Shown: in pieces, positions 26,801-36,978 of the stretch
Layout: every line of letters begins with the position of its first letter
Numbering within the stretch: the stretch's first letter is position 1
From: Limibacter armeniacum
Lineage (GTDB): Bacteria > Bacteroidota > Bacteroidia > Cytophagales > Flammeovirgaceae
Assembly (NCBI RefSeq): GCF_036880985.1
Contig: NZ_JBAJNO010000008.1
Coordinates: 2,543,500 to 2,607,499 of the forward strand
DNA: 64,000 bases
Reading direction: 5' to 3'
Notes under the pieces: generated by a model
What the model saw: only the letters and a program-made list of their open reading frames with translations
Told to the model about the DNA's origin: nothing
Databases searched by the model: none
Position numbers and translations under genes: made by a program

Positions 26801-29800
26801 GTGACGTATATACAGATTTCAGCACCTCATTTGATACCAATCAAATTCTTAATGCTGGAAGTGATGCCACATACGAATGGTTTACGGTTGATGGAATTGG
26901 AGCTGAAACTACACTGACTCCAGATGGAGGAAGTATTCAATCTCCACGATTCAGTCTTGCATCTGGCAATTACCAAATCAGACTTAAAATCACTGATGCC
27001 AATGGTTGCAGTGACTATGCTGATCTAAATATTGTTGTGCCAAAGCAAACATTACCAACTCCTGACTTCACGCCTACTCCAGCAGAGCTTTCATGTCCTG
27101 GTATTATTACATTTATTGATAAATACAATGATACCGCCGGAAACACCACTACAAGAAAACTGGATGATGGTACAATTACGGTTATAAATCCTGTATTGTG
27201 GATTTGGGATTTTGGTGATGGAAGTTCTGCAACGACAGCTACAGGTCAGGTTTCCCATTACTATGCAGAACCAACCAACTCTGCTGGTGGAGAAGCTTAT
27301 GAAGCGACTGTAACCATTAAAGAAGTTCTTCCTGATGGCACAGAATGTTATACAACTTCAGCAATTGTACCGATCACTGTTGGCGGTACCAAAGGTACTT
27401 ATGAACTGTCAAGAAGAATAGGCTATGAAGGCGTTCAGGTAGATGCTACTGCAATCCCAGAAGGTAATGATGCCTCTGTGGATATATCAAAGACCTTATA
27501 TACTTGGGCTTCTGGTGATGGTGAAAGTGGTCAAGAGGACCCTTCCAATCCTCCTTTCCATTTGAAAGACCAAACTTTCACTTATACAACTATAAAATCA
27601 GGCCCTGGTCACACACCATCACTGACATTTATAGATGAAAAGGGATGTAAATTCCCTGCTGATTACTCAGGTGATGTTTCTGTCTTGGAATGCCCTGATT
27701 TTGATTTGGAAGATCAGCTAATCTGTTCAAGTGCTAACAACCTTGTGCTGGATATGTCTGATCCAAAATTCAGCAGCTTTACACCAGGTGTTGAGAGATT
27801 GGTTTACTCTGTAAACGATGCCTATGGCCAGGCAAACTACTATGCTACATTAAGGTATGAGTGGAACATAAATGGAACTACTGTTTCCGATACTGAATCC
27901 ATTACATTTATACCTGGAAGCAATAGTAACCTTTACGAGATTGATCCAGACTCTAATGGTAAAACCATCAAAGCAAAAGTCTGGGTGGAAGCACGCTATG
28001 ATGATCTTTTGGATAATTCGAAAGACTTGACAGAGACCACTTGTATTAAAGAAGTAGAGTTTCAGGCTGCTTTCGCTCCTACTCCTGTACAGGATCCATC
28101 GGCATCTTCACCTTTCAATTACACTCAGACTTGTGAAGGAGGTACGACAAACCTTTCACACAATATTAACTTCTCACCATATGCTGGAACAGGAGTATCC
28201 ATTGATTATGAGTGGGATTTGGATAACAACGGATCTTATGAGACTTCTGGTGCAAGTGTAACTGGTCATGATTTTGGCTCAGCAGGTATCTATACTGTAG
28301 GTCTTAGAGTTCGTGCTACCAAAACCATCAATCTACCTTCTGGAGGGACAAAACAACTGACATGTACCAGTACATTTGATGATAATGTTGTAATAGATGC
28401 AAAACCAGAGGCCATCTATTACTTTATACCAGTATGTGGCAATACGTACGAGGTAACATTTAGAGACGCTTCTACCATTACTCCAATAACTGATGACAAA
28501 ATTGTACAGTGGGATTGGGATTTTGACAATAACGGTTCTATTGACAAGACCTTTACAGAGGCAACATATACTGCTTCATTTATTGAAGACATGAGTGCAT
28601 ATGGCAGTGAGGTGATATTCTCACCAAAACTGACTGTTACCACCAATAAAGGTTGTACTTATACAACAACGGTCTCTTTACCGGACTTTACAACAGATAG
28701 TGGTGATGATGATGTTCCTGTATTTAAGTTCAACTCTCCTGTAGCAAACTTCAAGGCTGAAAGGACTTCAGACAACCTACTGGATCAAGTATGTCTTGGT
28801 GAAGAGTTTTCATTTACAGACTTATCATCCGTTGACAATTCCAACATTGCTCCATATATACCAGGTACGTTGGCTACAGGTACAAATGAGATTACTATTT
28901 GGGAATGGGATTTTGGAGATGGTAATTCATCTACAGACCAAAACCCTACACATACCTATACAACTACTGGTACAAAGACTGTCACATTAACTGTACATAC
29001 AGAAAGAGGCTGTATCAAGAGTATTTCAAATGATATTTATGTAAGGCCAATTCCTGAAGTTGAGCTTGGAGATGATCAGGTGGTTTGTTCTGATGGAACT
29101 GCAGTGCTACAACCAGCTGCTGCTGAGCAAAGTGGATTTAAATATACTTGGACGCAATCTGCTCTTGTTGGAGGAACGATTACTGTTAACCCTTCTTCAT
29201 TGGATAAACACACATTGAATATCGATGACCTGACTTTTGATAATGGTTCAAGCCAGATCGATGTGGATTACAACCTTGCAGTGATTGATGAAAACTTCTT
29301 GTCTGCCTGTGAAGAGTCTGACGATATTCACCTAACAATTTTGAGAAAGCCGATTATCACTGGTTTTTCAGATGGACAAGTAATCTCCATTACAGACTGT
29401 AGCGATGAACACTCACTTACCCCTTTTGGTACTGAAACGATCAATGGTTTCACTTACTTATGGGAACAGGTCAATGTTGATGGTGGCTCAATGGAAGCTA
29501 TTGCCAACACTGGCCTTCAAAACCAAACCATGAAGGTGAATGGCTTCAGTGAAGGAAGTGCAAAGGTTGAAGTTACATACAGACTAACAGTCACCAACAG
29601 TAGCAGCTGTTCGGATATTAAAGAGGTGAAACTGATCTTCTTCAGAACACCAACTGTAGCAAAAGATGCTTTTAATCCTTGTAGAGAAGAAGGAACAACA
29701 TTGACCTTAAAGCCACTCAAAAATGAGGATGTTCCTGACTTTACTTATACATGGTCAAATCCTACTATTTCAGGAGGTACAGTAAATGACAATTCCGACT

Positions 29801-32800
29801 ACAGCAGCCAAAACCTGGCTCTGGAGGATATTAACTTTGATCCTAACAGTATTCTGATTGAAGGTTCATACCAATTGGATATTGAAAACTCCTTAAATAC
29901 AACCTGTAAGCTGGATCCTTCTGCCACGATTGATTTTACCATCAAAAGAACGCCAGAATTTGATTGGGTAACTACCAATGGAAATGCTTGTGTAGAATCA
30001 AGTGAAACCATTTTGCTAAACCCATTCAAGGATGAAACGCTTGCTTACAATTACAACTGGTCAATCAGCAATATCACAGGTACTGATGGAAACAGTATTC
30101 CATCATCAGTGCAGACACAATTTGATGGGCTGAAGGATAAGCAAGTTATGTCTATCTCCATTCAGGAAAGTGACTTTGCAGAAGGCCAATCAGTAATCCA
30201 AATTGACCTAGCACTTGAAGCCGACAATGATGGTAGCTGTTCAGAATCTGATAATCAAACAATCTATTTCTTTAGAAAACCATCATTTAGTGGTAATGAC
30301 TATAACAATAGTGCCGACTGTACATACAGTGTTGAGCTGGCTTCCATTACTGAAAACATACCTGGCTTCGAATATGAATGGACATTGGATACTTCTAAAA
30401 CTACTGGCGGTACACCTAGTATTTCAGATAGTTCTATTCCAAACCCTATCGTATCGGCAGATTCGTTTACAGCAGGAAGCAGCAAACTTACGGCTGTATA
30501 CCAGTTGAAAGTCACCAACACAGGATCTCCAACTTGTTCAAGAACTGAAGAATATACCATTGTATTTGACAGAACGCCTGAACTTGACCTTTCACAAACA
30601 ACAACATGTGGCAATTCAATTGTGGTTGCTGCTACTAGTGATGGGTTTGATGAGGTTGATGTTGAATGGGAATTAGTCTCAGGCTCTGAAAATGGTGGTA
30701 AAGTGACACCTGCTTCTGCAAGCGGAAGTAAAACCGTAACCGTATCACTAGATGACACTCATGAAATGGGTGGTTACAATTTTGGTAGTCACAAGATTAC
30801 AGCAGATTACAAAATCAAGGTTATCAATGCCAATAACAGTCATTGTGACGATGAAGAGTCATTTGGTCTGACATTCTACAGAACTCCTGACATAGATTTT
30901 GAGCAGACTATGGTTGCTTGTGACCTGACCAATACACTTAAACCTTTTGGTGATGAAACAATTGCAGGTTTCAATTACCAGTGGAAAAACATCAGTGTAA
31001 CAGGTGGAACAATTGAGAATCACTCAACAACCGAACTTGAAAGCCAAGACCTAACCTTCAAGGCTGTAAACTTTGACAGTCTGCAAACTTCCATGACTGT
31101 AACTGGAACCTTAGAGGTGTTCAACTCAGAAAGCAGTTGTAGTGACGTTAAAGACTTCTCATTTACATTCTACAGAAATCCGATCGCCAATATCGAAGTG
31201 AACTTGGAAGAATGTGGTTATGACGCTGAACTGTTCCCTCTGGGTAAAGCACTAATACTGCCTTATGCAAATGGATTTAGCTACAAGTGGAAAATCAATA
31301 CAGTAGAAGGAGCTTCCGCTTCATTGACTGATTTCCAGAACAGATTCAATACATTGGATTCAGCGACAATGGCTTATCCTACTCTTAGTATTGATGACAG
31401 TGATTTTGCCAATGGCAGCCACGAAATCAGCATGAACATCACGGTTGAAGTTGAGAATACAAACAGTCCTTCTTGTGAGTCATTCGATACAATTGATCTA
31501 GTTTTCAAAAGACAGCCGAAACTATCATTTACTGCAGACAACGCTGATCCTTGTGTGGTAACCAATCAGACGATCAAGGTAAATCCATTCGGAACAGAGA
31601 TCATAGCAGGTTTCAACTATAGTTGGTCGGTAGATCCATCAGCGGTTACAGGTTACAAAGGAACTTTCGCTTTTGACTCCTCACAGGAAAATGATTCAAC
31701 CGTTTCCATCTCAATTAATCTAATTGATTTTGAAGACAATGCTTCGGTCATTACCATTCCGGTACATTTACAAGTAACAAATGGTGCTGATACTGACTGT
31801 ATAACAGAAGGGACACATGAGATTAGTTTCTTCAGAACTCCTAAGATTGATGTTTATGAAAACAGACCTGAGGAGTGTACAGAGGTGACTCAAATTGCAG
31901 TGGATGAAAAAGTGGATGGCTTATATTACAAATGGGAAATGGTAGGTACTCCTACCAACAATGCCACAATTTCACCATTGACAAAAGAAGGCTTAGGCTC
32001 AATAGCTGATATCAACACATTGGATATTCAGGTTGACAGCTACGGATTGAATGAAAGTTATACATCAGTCTCTTATAAACTGACTGTCTATAATACATTG
32101 AACAATACCTGCGAAGTGACTGATAACATCACACTTGAATTCTACAGAACGCCAGAGTTGAATGTCACCAAAACAAACTCTGTTTGTGATCAGGAAGCTG
32201 AAATCAGTTCAGGTAATGAAAGTCTGAACGGTGTTGACTTCACATGGATTTCGAGTGTAAATGGAGGATTGATTAAAACAGAAGAAGTTGAAAGTGGCGC
32301 TAAACTGAATGTAGAAGTTGATGCAGTGACAAACGCTTCACATATCAATGGTTATGAATCGGATCAGGCAGCCATTACCTCAAGTATAGAAGTACTTGTT
32401 GCCAATAACACGAGCAATCTTTGTGATGATAAGGATACTGTTGACGTAATCTTCTATAGAAATCCTAATGCAACATTTACGGATAATGCCCCTGAAGCTG
32501 TTTGTGAAGACCAATCCATCACATTGCAGACTGAAGAAGGCTTTGTTCCTGATTTCTTGTATACATGGACGCAAGTTGGTGGCATTAAAATTGACACTGC
32601 TCAGTTGAATAATCAACTGACTGTAAGTAACCCTGTATTCCCTAATGGAATCGGTACACTGACAGAACAGTTTACGCTGACGCTCACCAACAATTATGAC
32701 GCAACTTCTACAGCATGCTTTGATGAGAAGACGGCAACGTTCACTTTCCTGAGAATTCCTGACGCTACCATTGTCGCAGATTTCGATAAGGTCTGTGACA

Positions 32801-35800
32801 CAGAAAGCATTACACTGACTACTGATGAAGAGTTTGTTGATGACTTTATTTATACATGGAGTCAGACATCAATTAAAACAGATCAGGATGCAAATGGTGT
32901 CGGAGCTAGTGTAACTACCTCAATCAATGAGAATGAGATCACGCTGTCAGCACCTGTATTCCCAGAAGGTGCCGCAAGCGTTGAGATAACTTATGAGTTA
33001 AATGCCAAGCATCAGGACAACAATGGGTGTTCAGATACAAAATCATACACAGTAACGTTCTACAGAATTCCAGAGGTGGTGTTTACAGCTCCTACGCCAG
33101 TCTGTGCAGATCAGGATGCTGCTGAGGTATTGTTTAGACTGAACCCTACTGAGGAAGAAGTTGACAACTTTAACAATACATGGACGCAAGTCAGTATTGT
33201 AACAGATAATGGTAAAGACTCAGAGGCTTCTGTTCAGATGTCTGCGAATGATCAGTACCAACTAAATCTATCAGTACCTCACTTCCCTGAAGGTACTGCT
33301 CAGATCACAGCAACTTACCAGTTAGCAGTTGAGAATGATCTGTTTGGTTGTACCATTCCATCTGAAACAATCACGGTTGTATTTAACAGAAATCCTTTAA
33401 TAGACCTAGGTTCAGATCCTGACCCAGTTTGCGCTGAACAGAATGAGATGCTATCACTATTCAACTTGTCTCCTTCTATCAGTGAAATTGGCAATTTCGA
33501 CTATACTTGGTCACAACTGTCTCTGACTTCAAATACAGGATCAACTGGAGCAAGTATCAGTGATGATGGAAAAGATGGATGGGCAATAAACCTGACAAAT
33601 CCAGTATTCCCAGCTGATGCAGCTGTTTTGAATGCCCAGTACGAATTGTCTGCTTCTAATACTTTGGGATCTTGTGAGGATGACAAAGACACGGTTGCTG
33701 TTACTATTTTCAGAAAACCAGTGGTGGACTTGGGTGATGACCAAATGTTCTGTTCAATACAGAATGGACAAGGTGATTTCCTTACTATAGCACCAGTTGA
33801 AAATGAGGTAACAGGTTTTGCCTACGAATGGACACAGGTTTCAATTACAGATCAAGCAACTGTAACAACCTCTGACCTTAACGCTCGTGAACTGAACCTA
33901 CAGGAAGTCAACTTCCCTGAAGGTGTATCGGAGATTGAAATTGAATACAGTCTGAAGGTAACAAATACCTTGGTTGGTGCAGATTGTGGAGATATCTTGG
34001 ATAATATCACGGTCAAAATACAAAGAATCCCGACGGTTACCTTTACTGCTTATGCACCAGTCTGTGCAGAGGATTTGGAAGGCAATACACTGTTTACCCT
34101 TTCACCACAGGAAGAAAAAGTAGATGGATTTACGTACCTGTGGGAAAGAGTGGACAATGGTCCTGCTGTAACCATAAGTGACAATACAGAATGGGAATTG
34201 AACCTATCTGAACCGGACTTCCCTGATGGTGTGACCACATTTACAGCAACCTACCAGTTGACAGTAACCAATGTTTCCAACTCAACTTGTGAGGCTGATC
34301 CTGTACAGGTTGAAGTTACATTCCAAAGAACACCTAAAGTTAAATTGGGTGATGACCTGACTGCTTGTATTGTTCCTCTGCAATCTGAAACAATCTTTAC
34401 ATTGTCACCTGAGGAAGAGTTGGCAGGCGGATTCCAGTACAGCTGGTCTCAAGTTTCTATCTCAACAGATACAGGTGTAGATGGCGCTGCAGTAACCATG
34501 TCAAACACAAGTGAAAGAACTCTTGAATTGTCTAATGCAGTATTCCCTGAAGGAACAGCGTCAATCACAGCAACCTACAAACTGGTAGTTACAAATACCG
34601 ATTTGGGCTGTCAGGCTGAAGACAGTGTAACGGTTACTTTGTTCAGAACGCCATACGTTGACTTGGGGAATGATCCAACTCCTGTTTGTGCTGGTACATC
34701 TGTTGTACTATCAGCACCTGAAGAAGTTGTAGAAGGATATACATATGAATGGGTTAGAGTTTCTTCGTTAACAGATGAAGGTATTGAAGTGATTCCTAAT
34801 GAGTCAGGTATCAATGAACATACACTTACAGTATCGACTAGACCTGACTTCCCACTGACATCCGTGAGACTTGAAGCACAATACAAGCTTTTGGTAACCA
34901 ACGATGCTGGTGGATGTACAATGGAAAGCAATACAGTCACGGTAGTATTCAATAGAAGAGCAATTACTGAACTAGAAGAAACTCCTTCTATCGTTTGTGA
35001 AAGTGAAACAGTTGAGTTGCAATTAGCTGATCCAAGAAAAGCTGATTTCAATTTTGAATGGACTAACAATTCAATTGCGACTGACAATGATGCTAACAAT
35101 GCAACAGTTGAAACAGGCATTTCAGATCAGAATCTTCAGGTATTTAACCCTGACTTCCCAGAAGGAAGTGCTAAGATTACAGCTAGTTATCATGTAAATG
35201 CCACTAACCTTTCTCCTGATGCACCAGAAGGCTGTCCAATTGAAGCAGACTATACTGTAGAGTTTGCTAGAACTCCTTCTTTCTCTTTAGGTGATGACCG
35301 TAAAGTTTGTGGAATCTTCCCTTATACTGTCAACCCAATCGATGAAGAAGAAGTAAATGGATTTGAGTATCGTTGGGAAGTCCTGTCTGGAGCAGGTAAT
35401 GTATTTGTCAGCAATACTGACGGATACCAAATCTCAATTGACAGTATCGCTATTCCTGATGGCGAAACAAGTTTGCAGGTTACACTATCTCTAAATGTTT
35501 CGAACAAGTTCTTACCTTCTTGTTCAAGTACAGAAACCGTGAACCTCTACTTCTACGATACGCCAACACTTACTTTTAGTAATATCTGTGAGGTAAGCGA
35601 TGCAACGTTCTCACTTTCTGGAGATATCGCCCAATCAAACTGGTTATTTGATTATGATGGAGGAAACCTTCCTTCTAAATGGGACCAGTCAGTAAACGGA
35701 AATACCACTTCAGCTTTCTATCCTACAGCAGGTGAGTATAACGTACTAGTTGAATACACATTGGAATCAGGATGTATTGACACACTCACTAAATATATTA

Positions 35801-36837
35801 CGGTCTATGAACTGCCTACCACTTCAATTACAGATGAGAATGGTCAAAGTGGTGTTACCGTGCTCTGTGCGGATGATAACCAAGTTGAACTGACAGCAAG
35901 TGGTGGTGAGATTTTCCTATGGGGTAATGGTGAGTCAACTCCAGCTATTACGGTAGCACCAGAAGCAGACTCTGTCTTCCATGTAACTGTAGGAAAAATT
36001 AGAGAAGATGGATTGGTTTGTTATCAGGAAGACAGCATTCTTGTAAAAGTAATTCCTGACCTCCCTATCTCTTCAGTGGAACAAACATGTGAGAATCAAA
36101 CACTGATTCTAGATGGCAACATTACTGAGTATGATGGTTTATCTCAATCATTTATCTGGTCAGATGAGTTTGGCAACCAACTGACAACTGAAGCAGTAAT
36201 TCACATTACTGACCCAGGTAAATACACTTTGACAAGTAATGTAAGACACGAATCGGGCAAAACCTGTACATTCGTAAAGGACTTTGAAGCTGTTTTCAAC
36301 CCAGTTCCTGAACGTGTTCTGAAAGACACAATCTTCTGTTTCGAGTTCGGAGACAGGTTGACCTTACAAGCCGATCAGGGTGACAATTATGTTTACTTGT
36401 GGGATACAGGAGAATCAACCAGTAGCATTTCTGTTGACGGACCTGGAGTTTACAGTGTGATTGTCACAGACATGACGAATGAGACCAACTGTTTCACCAT
36501 AGATGAAGTCGAAATTATAGCAGTTTGTCCTCCAAGACTTTATGTTCCTAATGCCTTCACTCCTAACGCTGACAGGCTAAATGATGAGTTTACACTCAAG
36601 ACAGCCCATACCAATAATATCGAGTTTACGGTATACAACAGATGGGGTGAAATCATTTTCAGAAAGTTCTATCAAAAAGCTTCTGAAGCCAAAATGGAAG
36701 GTAACGGTTGGGATGGAACTTACAGAGGCAAACCAATGCCTGCTGGAGCCTATAACTTCTCTGTGACTTACTTCAGTGATCTCTTCCCTGAAAAAGGGAA
36801 ATTCACACATTACGGAGCAATTACATTGATTAGATAG
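23869..36837 (+). CDS. Giant PKD/Ig-like repeat surface protein with gliding-motility C-terminal domain (T9SS type B cargo)
   Basis: At 4322 residues this is by far the largest protein here. A signal peptide ends at about residue 25 (NVFAQQ). Residues about 30-1720 are PKD-type modules with cores such as SYSWDFGNGN, TYVWDFGDGT, LWIWDFGDGS, YEWDLDNNGS, QWDWDFDNNGS and IWEWDFGDGN. The DxDNNG forms are likely calcium loops. Residues about 1725-3895 are 21 tandem modules of another type. Residues 3895-4215 are mixed PKD/Ig-like. The end (CPPRLYVPNAFTPNADRLND, from about 4219) is the gliding-motility-associated C-terminal domain, the type B signal for the type IX secretion system, ending KFTHYGAITLIR. 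Secretion with the adjacent PorP/SprF protein is strongly implied. A role as adhesin or surface filament is inferred. Confidence 0.93.
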   Translation: MRKIYAICCLLILFFQTGPTNVFAQQIVATVNGTEYTSGIETVSECEGASVSLSIKPNANIASYSWDFGNGNTSSLATPFDQYNNAGTYDVSVVVTFNDGTPPKTISAPGFIQVNETPKANIIVSQAGGCEGNTITISNDAPAGDYTEVYYLIDNQLYTWDGSQADYGVDVTFPDAGVYDVTIQGISPTGCNFISEETGIITIDEPFTIDFSPTDIISCNDTETVTFTANPNPIPTNATYVWDFGDGTIDSGSNSTVNHTFDKINGNSFTVSLTVTSEGGCEQTFTANSVVELLDFTNTFTFDDPSGPFCTQYGAVTFSPNLPSSLDGTALEWEFEDGTILNSTAPNSVSHIFYNNTNANKTENVILRINGISGCSETRTITIPPVTTATASTPFTQFCSEPYSATFNIDTSENLNNFYWRVNGSSQGTNNSNPTFTGMTGTTTVELVADNADGECVLYQETLVYTPITLNIIGSRGGCDAFSETYSVVVNNMPAGASIASYDWEIKDVTPAFAGRTPLTDISGNNPTINAFGLPWGDYEASIMVEVLHPNGTTVCTAMQTANIAVRLLPELDFTYDPVSPICNETTVDFTNESYFSDPNYPAVYRDEVIYEWDYRGNNGWQAGDANGDGSHFYDDISPATPGNWDVTLDVRLRARYPSTNCSTPIAEYETKEIDITAPRANFTYNLDNCEPTHLTVTNTSDGAGTMSYTWEITVNGTTTTIGPLATTDFPVSDPSFPTFTDLAVGDFPAGANVAINLIVGNGICEDDYQEYFNMPDALPEPTVTFPSQVCASSTPVSISVNEWGAAQYHWVLKDKDSGLEVFNQYDDQAIELIFTQPSKTYEGELTITLANGCVIDTTFGDISVEGAYVEIVGDATGCINTPITFTTQNADFSNDNIEWEWRVDGGTVDTGSSSTGTVDNFTHTFTNPKSPQTDNHTVELVITVDGKCPTVFSHEINVTKPTFTLDDSMLSFAYGCSDVYTDFSTSFDTNQILNAGSDATYEWFTVDGIGAETTLTPDGGSIQSPRFSLASGNYQIRLKITDANGCSDYADLNIVVPKQTLPTPDFTPTPAELSCPGIITFIDKYNDTAGNTTTRKLDDGTITVINPVLWIWDFGDGSSATTATGQVSHYYAEPTNSAGGEAYEATVTIKEVLPDGTECYTTSAIVPITVGGTKGTYELSRRIGYEGVQVDATAIPEGNDASVDISKTLYTWASGDGESGQEDPSNPPFHLKDQTFTYTTIKSGPGHTPSLTFIDEKGCKFPADYSGDVSVLECPDFDLEDQLICSSANNLVLDMSDPKFSSFTPGVERLVYSVNDAYGQANYYATLRYEWNINGTTVSDTESITFIPGSNSNLYEIDPDSNGKTIKAKVWVEARYDDLLDNSKDLTETTCIKEVEFQAAFAPTPVQDPSASSPFNYTQTCEGGTTNLSHNINFSPYAGTGVSIDYEWDLDNNGSYETSGASVTGHDFGSAGIYTVGLRVRATKTINLPSGGTKQLTCTSTFDDNVVIDAKPEAIYYFIPVCGNTYEVTFRDASTITPITDDKIVQWDWDFDNNGSIDKTFTEATYTASFIEDMSAYGSEVIFSPKLTVTTNKGCTYTTTVSLPDFTTDSGDDDVPVFKFNSPVANFKAERTSDNLLDQVCLGEEFSFTDLSSVDNSNIAPYIPGTLATGTNEITIWEWDFGDGNSSTDQNPTHTYTTTGTKTVTLTVHTERGCIKSISNDIYVRPIPEVELGDDQVVCSDGTAVLQPAAAEQSGFKYTWTQSALVGGTITVNPSSLDKHTLNIDDLTFDNGSSQIDVDYNLAVIDENFLSACEESDDIHLTILRKPIITGFSDGQVISITDCSDEHSLTPFGTETINGFTYLWEQVNVDGGSMEAIANTGLQNQTMKVNGFSEGSAKVEVTYRLTVTNSSSCSDIKEVKLIFFRTPTVAKDAFNPCREEGTTLTLKPLKNEDVPDFTYTWSNPTISGGTVNDNSDYSSQNLALEDINFDPNSILIEGSYQLDIENSLNTTCKLDPSATIDFTIKRTPEFDWVTTNGNACVESSETILLNPFKDETLAYNYNWSISNITGTDGNSIPSSVQTQFDGLKDKQVMSISIQESDFAEGQSVIQIDLALEADNDGSCSESDNQTIYFFRKPSFSGNDYNNSADCTYSVELASITENIPGFEYEWTLDTSKTTGGTPSISDSSIPNPIVSADSFTAGSSKLTAVYQLKVTNTGSPTCSRTEEYTIVFDRTPELDLSQTTTCGNSIVVAATSDGFDEVDVEWELVSGSENGGKVTPASASGSKTVTVSLDDTHEMGGYNFGSHKITADYKIKVINANNSHCDDEESFGLTFYRTPDIDFEQTMVACDLTNTLKPFGDETIAGFNYQWKNISVTGGTIENHSTTELESQDLTFKAVNFDSLQTSMTVTGTLEVFNSESSCSDVKDFSFTFYRNPIANIEVNLEECGYDAELFPLGKALILPYANGFSYKWKINTVEGASASLTDFQNRFNTLDSATMAYPTLSIDDSDFANGSHEISMNITVEVENTNSPSCESFDTIDLVFKRQPKLSFTADNADPCVVTNQTIKVNPFGTEIIAGFNYSWSVDPSAVTGYKGTFAFDSSQENDSTVSISINLIDFEDNASVITIPVHLQVTNGADTDCITEGTHEISFFRTPKIDVYENRPEECTEVTQIAVDEKVDGLYYKWEMVGTPTNNATISPLTKEGLGSIADINTLDIQVDSYGLNESYTSVSYKLTVYNTLNNTCEVTDNITLEFYRTPELNVTKTNSVCDQEAEISSGNESLNGVDFTWISSVNGGLIKTEEVESGAKLNVEVDAVTNASHINGYESDQAAITSSIEVLVANNTSNLCDDKDTVDVIFYRNPNATFTDNAPEAVCEDQSITLQTEEGFVPDFLYTWTQVGGIKIDTAQLNNQLTVSNPVFPNGIGTLTEQFTLTLTNNYDATSTACFDEKTATFTFLRIPDATIVADFDKVCDTESITLTTDEEFVDDFIYTWSQTSIKTDQDANGVGASVTTSINENEITLSAPVFPEGAASVEITYELNAKHQDNNGCSDTKSYTVTFYRIPEVVFTAPTPVCADQDAAEVLFRLNPTEEEVDNFNNTWTQVSIVTDNGKDSEASVQMSANDQYQLNLSVPHFPEGTAQITATYQLAVENDLFGCTIPSETITVVFNRNPLIDLGSDPDPVCAEQNEMLSLFNLSPSISEIGNFDYTWSQLSLTSNTGSTGASISDDGKDGWAINLTNPVFPADAAVLNAQYELSASNTLGSCEDDKDTVAVTIFRKPVVDLGDDQMFCSIQNGQGDFLTIAPVENEVTGFAYEWTQVSITDQATVTTSDLNARELNLQEVNFPEGVSEIEIEYSLKVTNTLVGADCGDILDNITVKIQRIPTVTFTAYAPVCAEDLEGNTLFTLSPQEEKVDGFTYLWERVDNGPAVTISDNTEWELNLSEPDFPDGVTTFTATYQLTVTNVSNSTCEADPVQVEVTFQRTPKVKLGDDLTACIVPLQSETIFTLSPEEELAGGFQYSWSQVSISTDTGVDGAAVTMSNTSERTLELSNAVFPEGTASITATYKLVVTNTDLGCQAEDSVTVTLFRTPYVDLGNDPTPVCAGTSVVLSAPEEVVEGYTYEWVRVSSLTDEGIEVIPNESGINEHTLTVSTRPDFPLTSVRLEAQYKLLVTNDAGGCTMESNTVTVVFNRRAITELEETPSIVCESETVELQLADPRKADFNFEWTNNSIATDNDANNATVETGISDQNLQVFNPDFPEGSAKITASYHVNATNLSPDAPEGCPIEADYTVEFARTPSFSLGDDRKVCGIFPYTVNPIDEEEVNGFEYRWEVLSGAGNVFVSNTDGYQISIDSIAIPDGETSLQVTLSLNVSNKFLPSCSSTETVNLYFYDTPTLTFSNICEVSDATFSLSGDIAQSNWLFDYDGGNLPSKWDQSVNGNTTSAFYPTAGEYNVLVEYTLESGCIDTLTKYITVYELPTTSITDENGQSGVTVLCADDNQVELTASGGEIFLWGNGESTPAITVAPEADSVFHVTVGKIREDGLVCYQEDSILVKVIPDLPISSVEQTCENQTLILDGNITEYDGLSQSFIWSDEFGNQLTTEAVIHITDPGKYTLTSNVRHESGKTCTFVKDFEAVFNPVPERVLKDTIFCFEFGDRLTLQADQGDNYVYLWDTGESTSSISVDGPGVYSVIVTDMTNETNCFTIDEVEIIAVCPPRLYVPNAFTPNADRLNDEFTLKTAHTNNIEFTVYNRWGEIIFRKFYQKASEAKMEGNGWDGTYRGKPMPAGAYNFSVTYFSDLFPEKGKFTHYGAITLIR
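29041..35550 (+). repeat. 21 tandem modules of about 310 bases inside the giant gene
   Basis: Each module of about 103 residues starts with an FxRTPxVDLG-like edge and a VC dipeptide. It continues with a GFxYTWSQ core, an FPEGxAxITATYQL strand and an N-x-x-x-GC turn, and ends at the next F-x-R-T-P. Edges by eye include RPIPEVELG, FFRTPTVAK, FYRTPDIDF, FYRIPEVVF, IQRIPTVTF, LFRTPYVDL and FARTPSFSL. Most modules have two cysteines, suggesting one disulfide each. Modules in the later half look more alike than earlier ones, pointing to later duplication there. The DNA is diverged, so this is a protein repeat, not a CRISPR array. Confidence 0.85.
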
Positions 36838-36857
36838 AAATGATAAATTAATTTAAT

Positions 36858-36890
36858 AAAAGGGTGAACCAAATATGGTTCACCCTTTTT
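36858..36890 (+). terminator. Terminator of the PorP-giant protein operon
   Basis: Arms AAAAGGGTGAACC (36858-36870) and GGTTCACCCTTTT (36877-36889) with a 6-base loop, ending in a T-run, 21 bases after the giant gene's stop. Confidence 0.9.
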
Positions 36891-36978
36891 ATTTCCCCAA
36901 CTTTTAGTCCTTTAGACTCGTTTTCATAATAGTCAACAAGATGAACAAAACTTACATGAAATAATCCCCGAATGGCTT

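Noticed and set aside
30300-30758. 152-residue minus-strand ORF inside the giant gene
   Set aside because: Antisense shadow with a Ser/Val-rich composition like other shadows in this region.
34611-35120. 169-residue minus-strand ORF inside the giant gene
   Set aside because: Ser/Leu/Val-rich low-complexity translation, antisense to repeated modules; no start context or homologue.
29041-35550. CRISPR-like periodic repeats
   Set aside because: Period is about 310 bases, the repeats are diverged and they are in frame; this is protein repetition, not direct short repeats with spacers.
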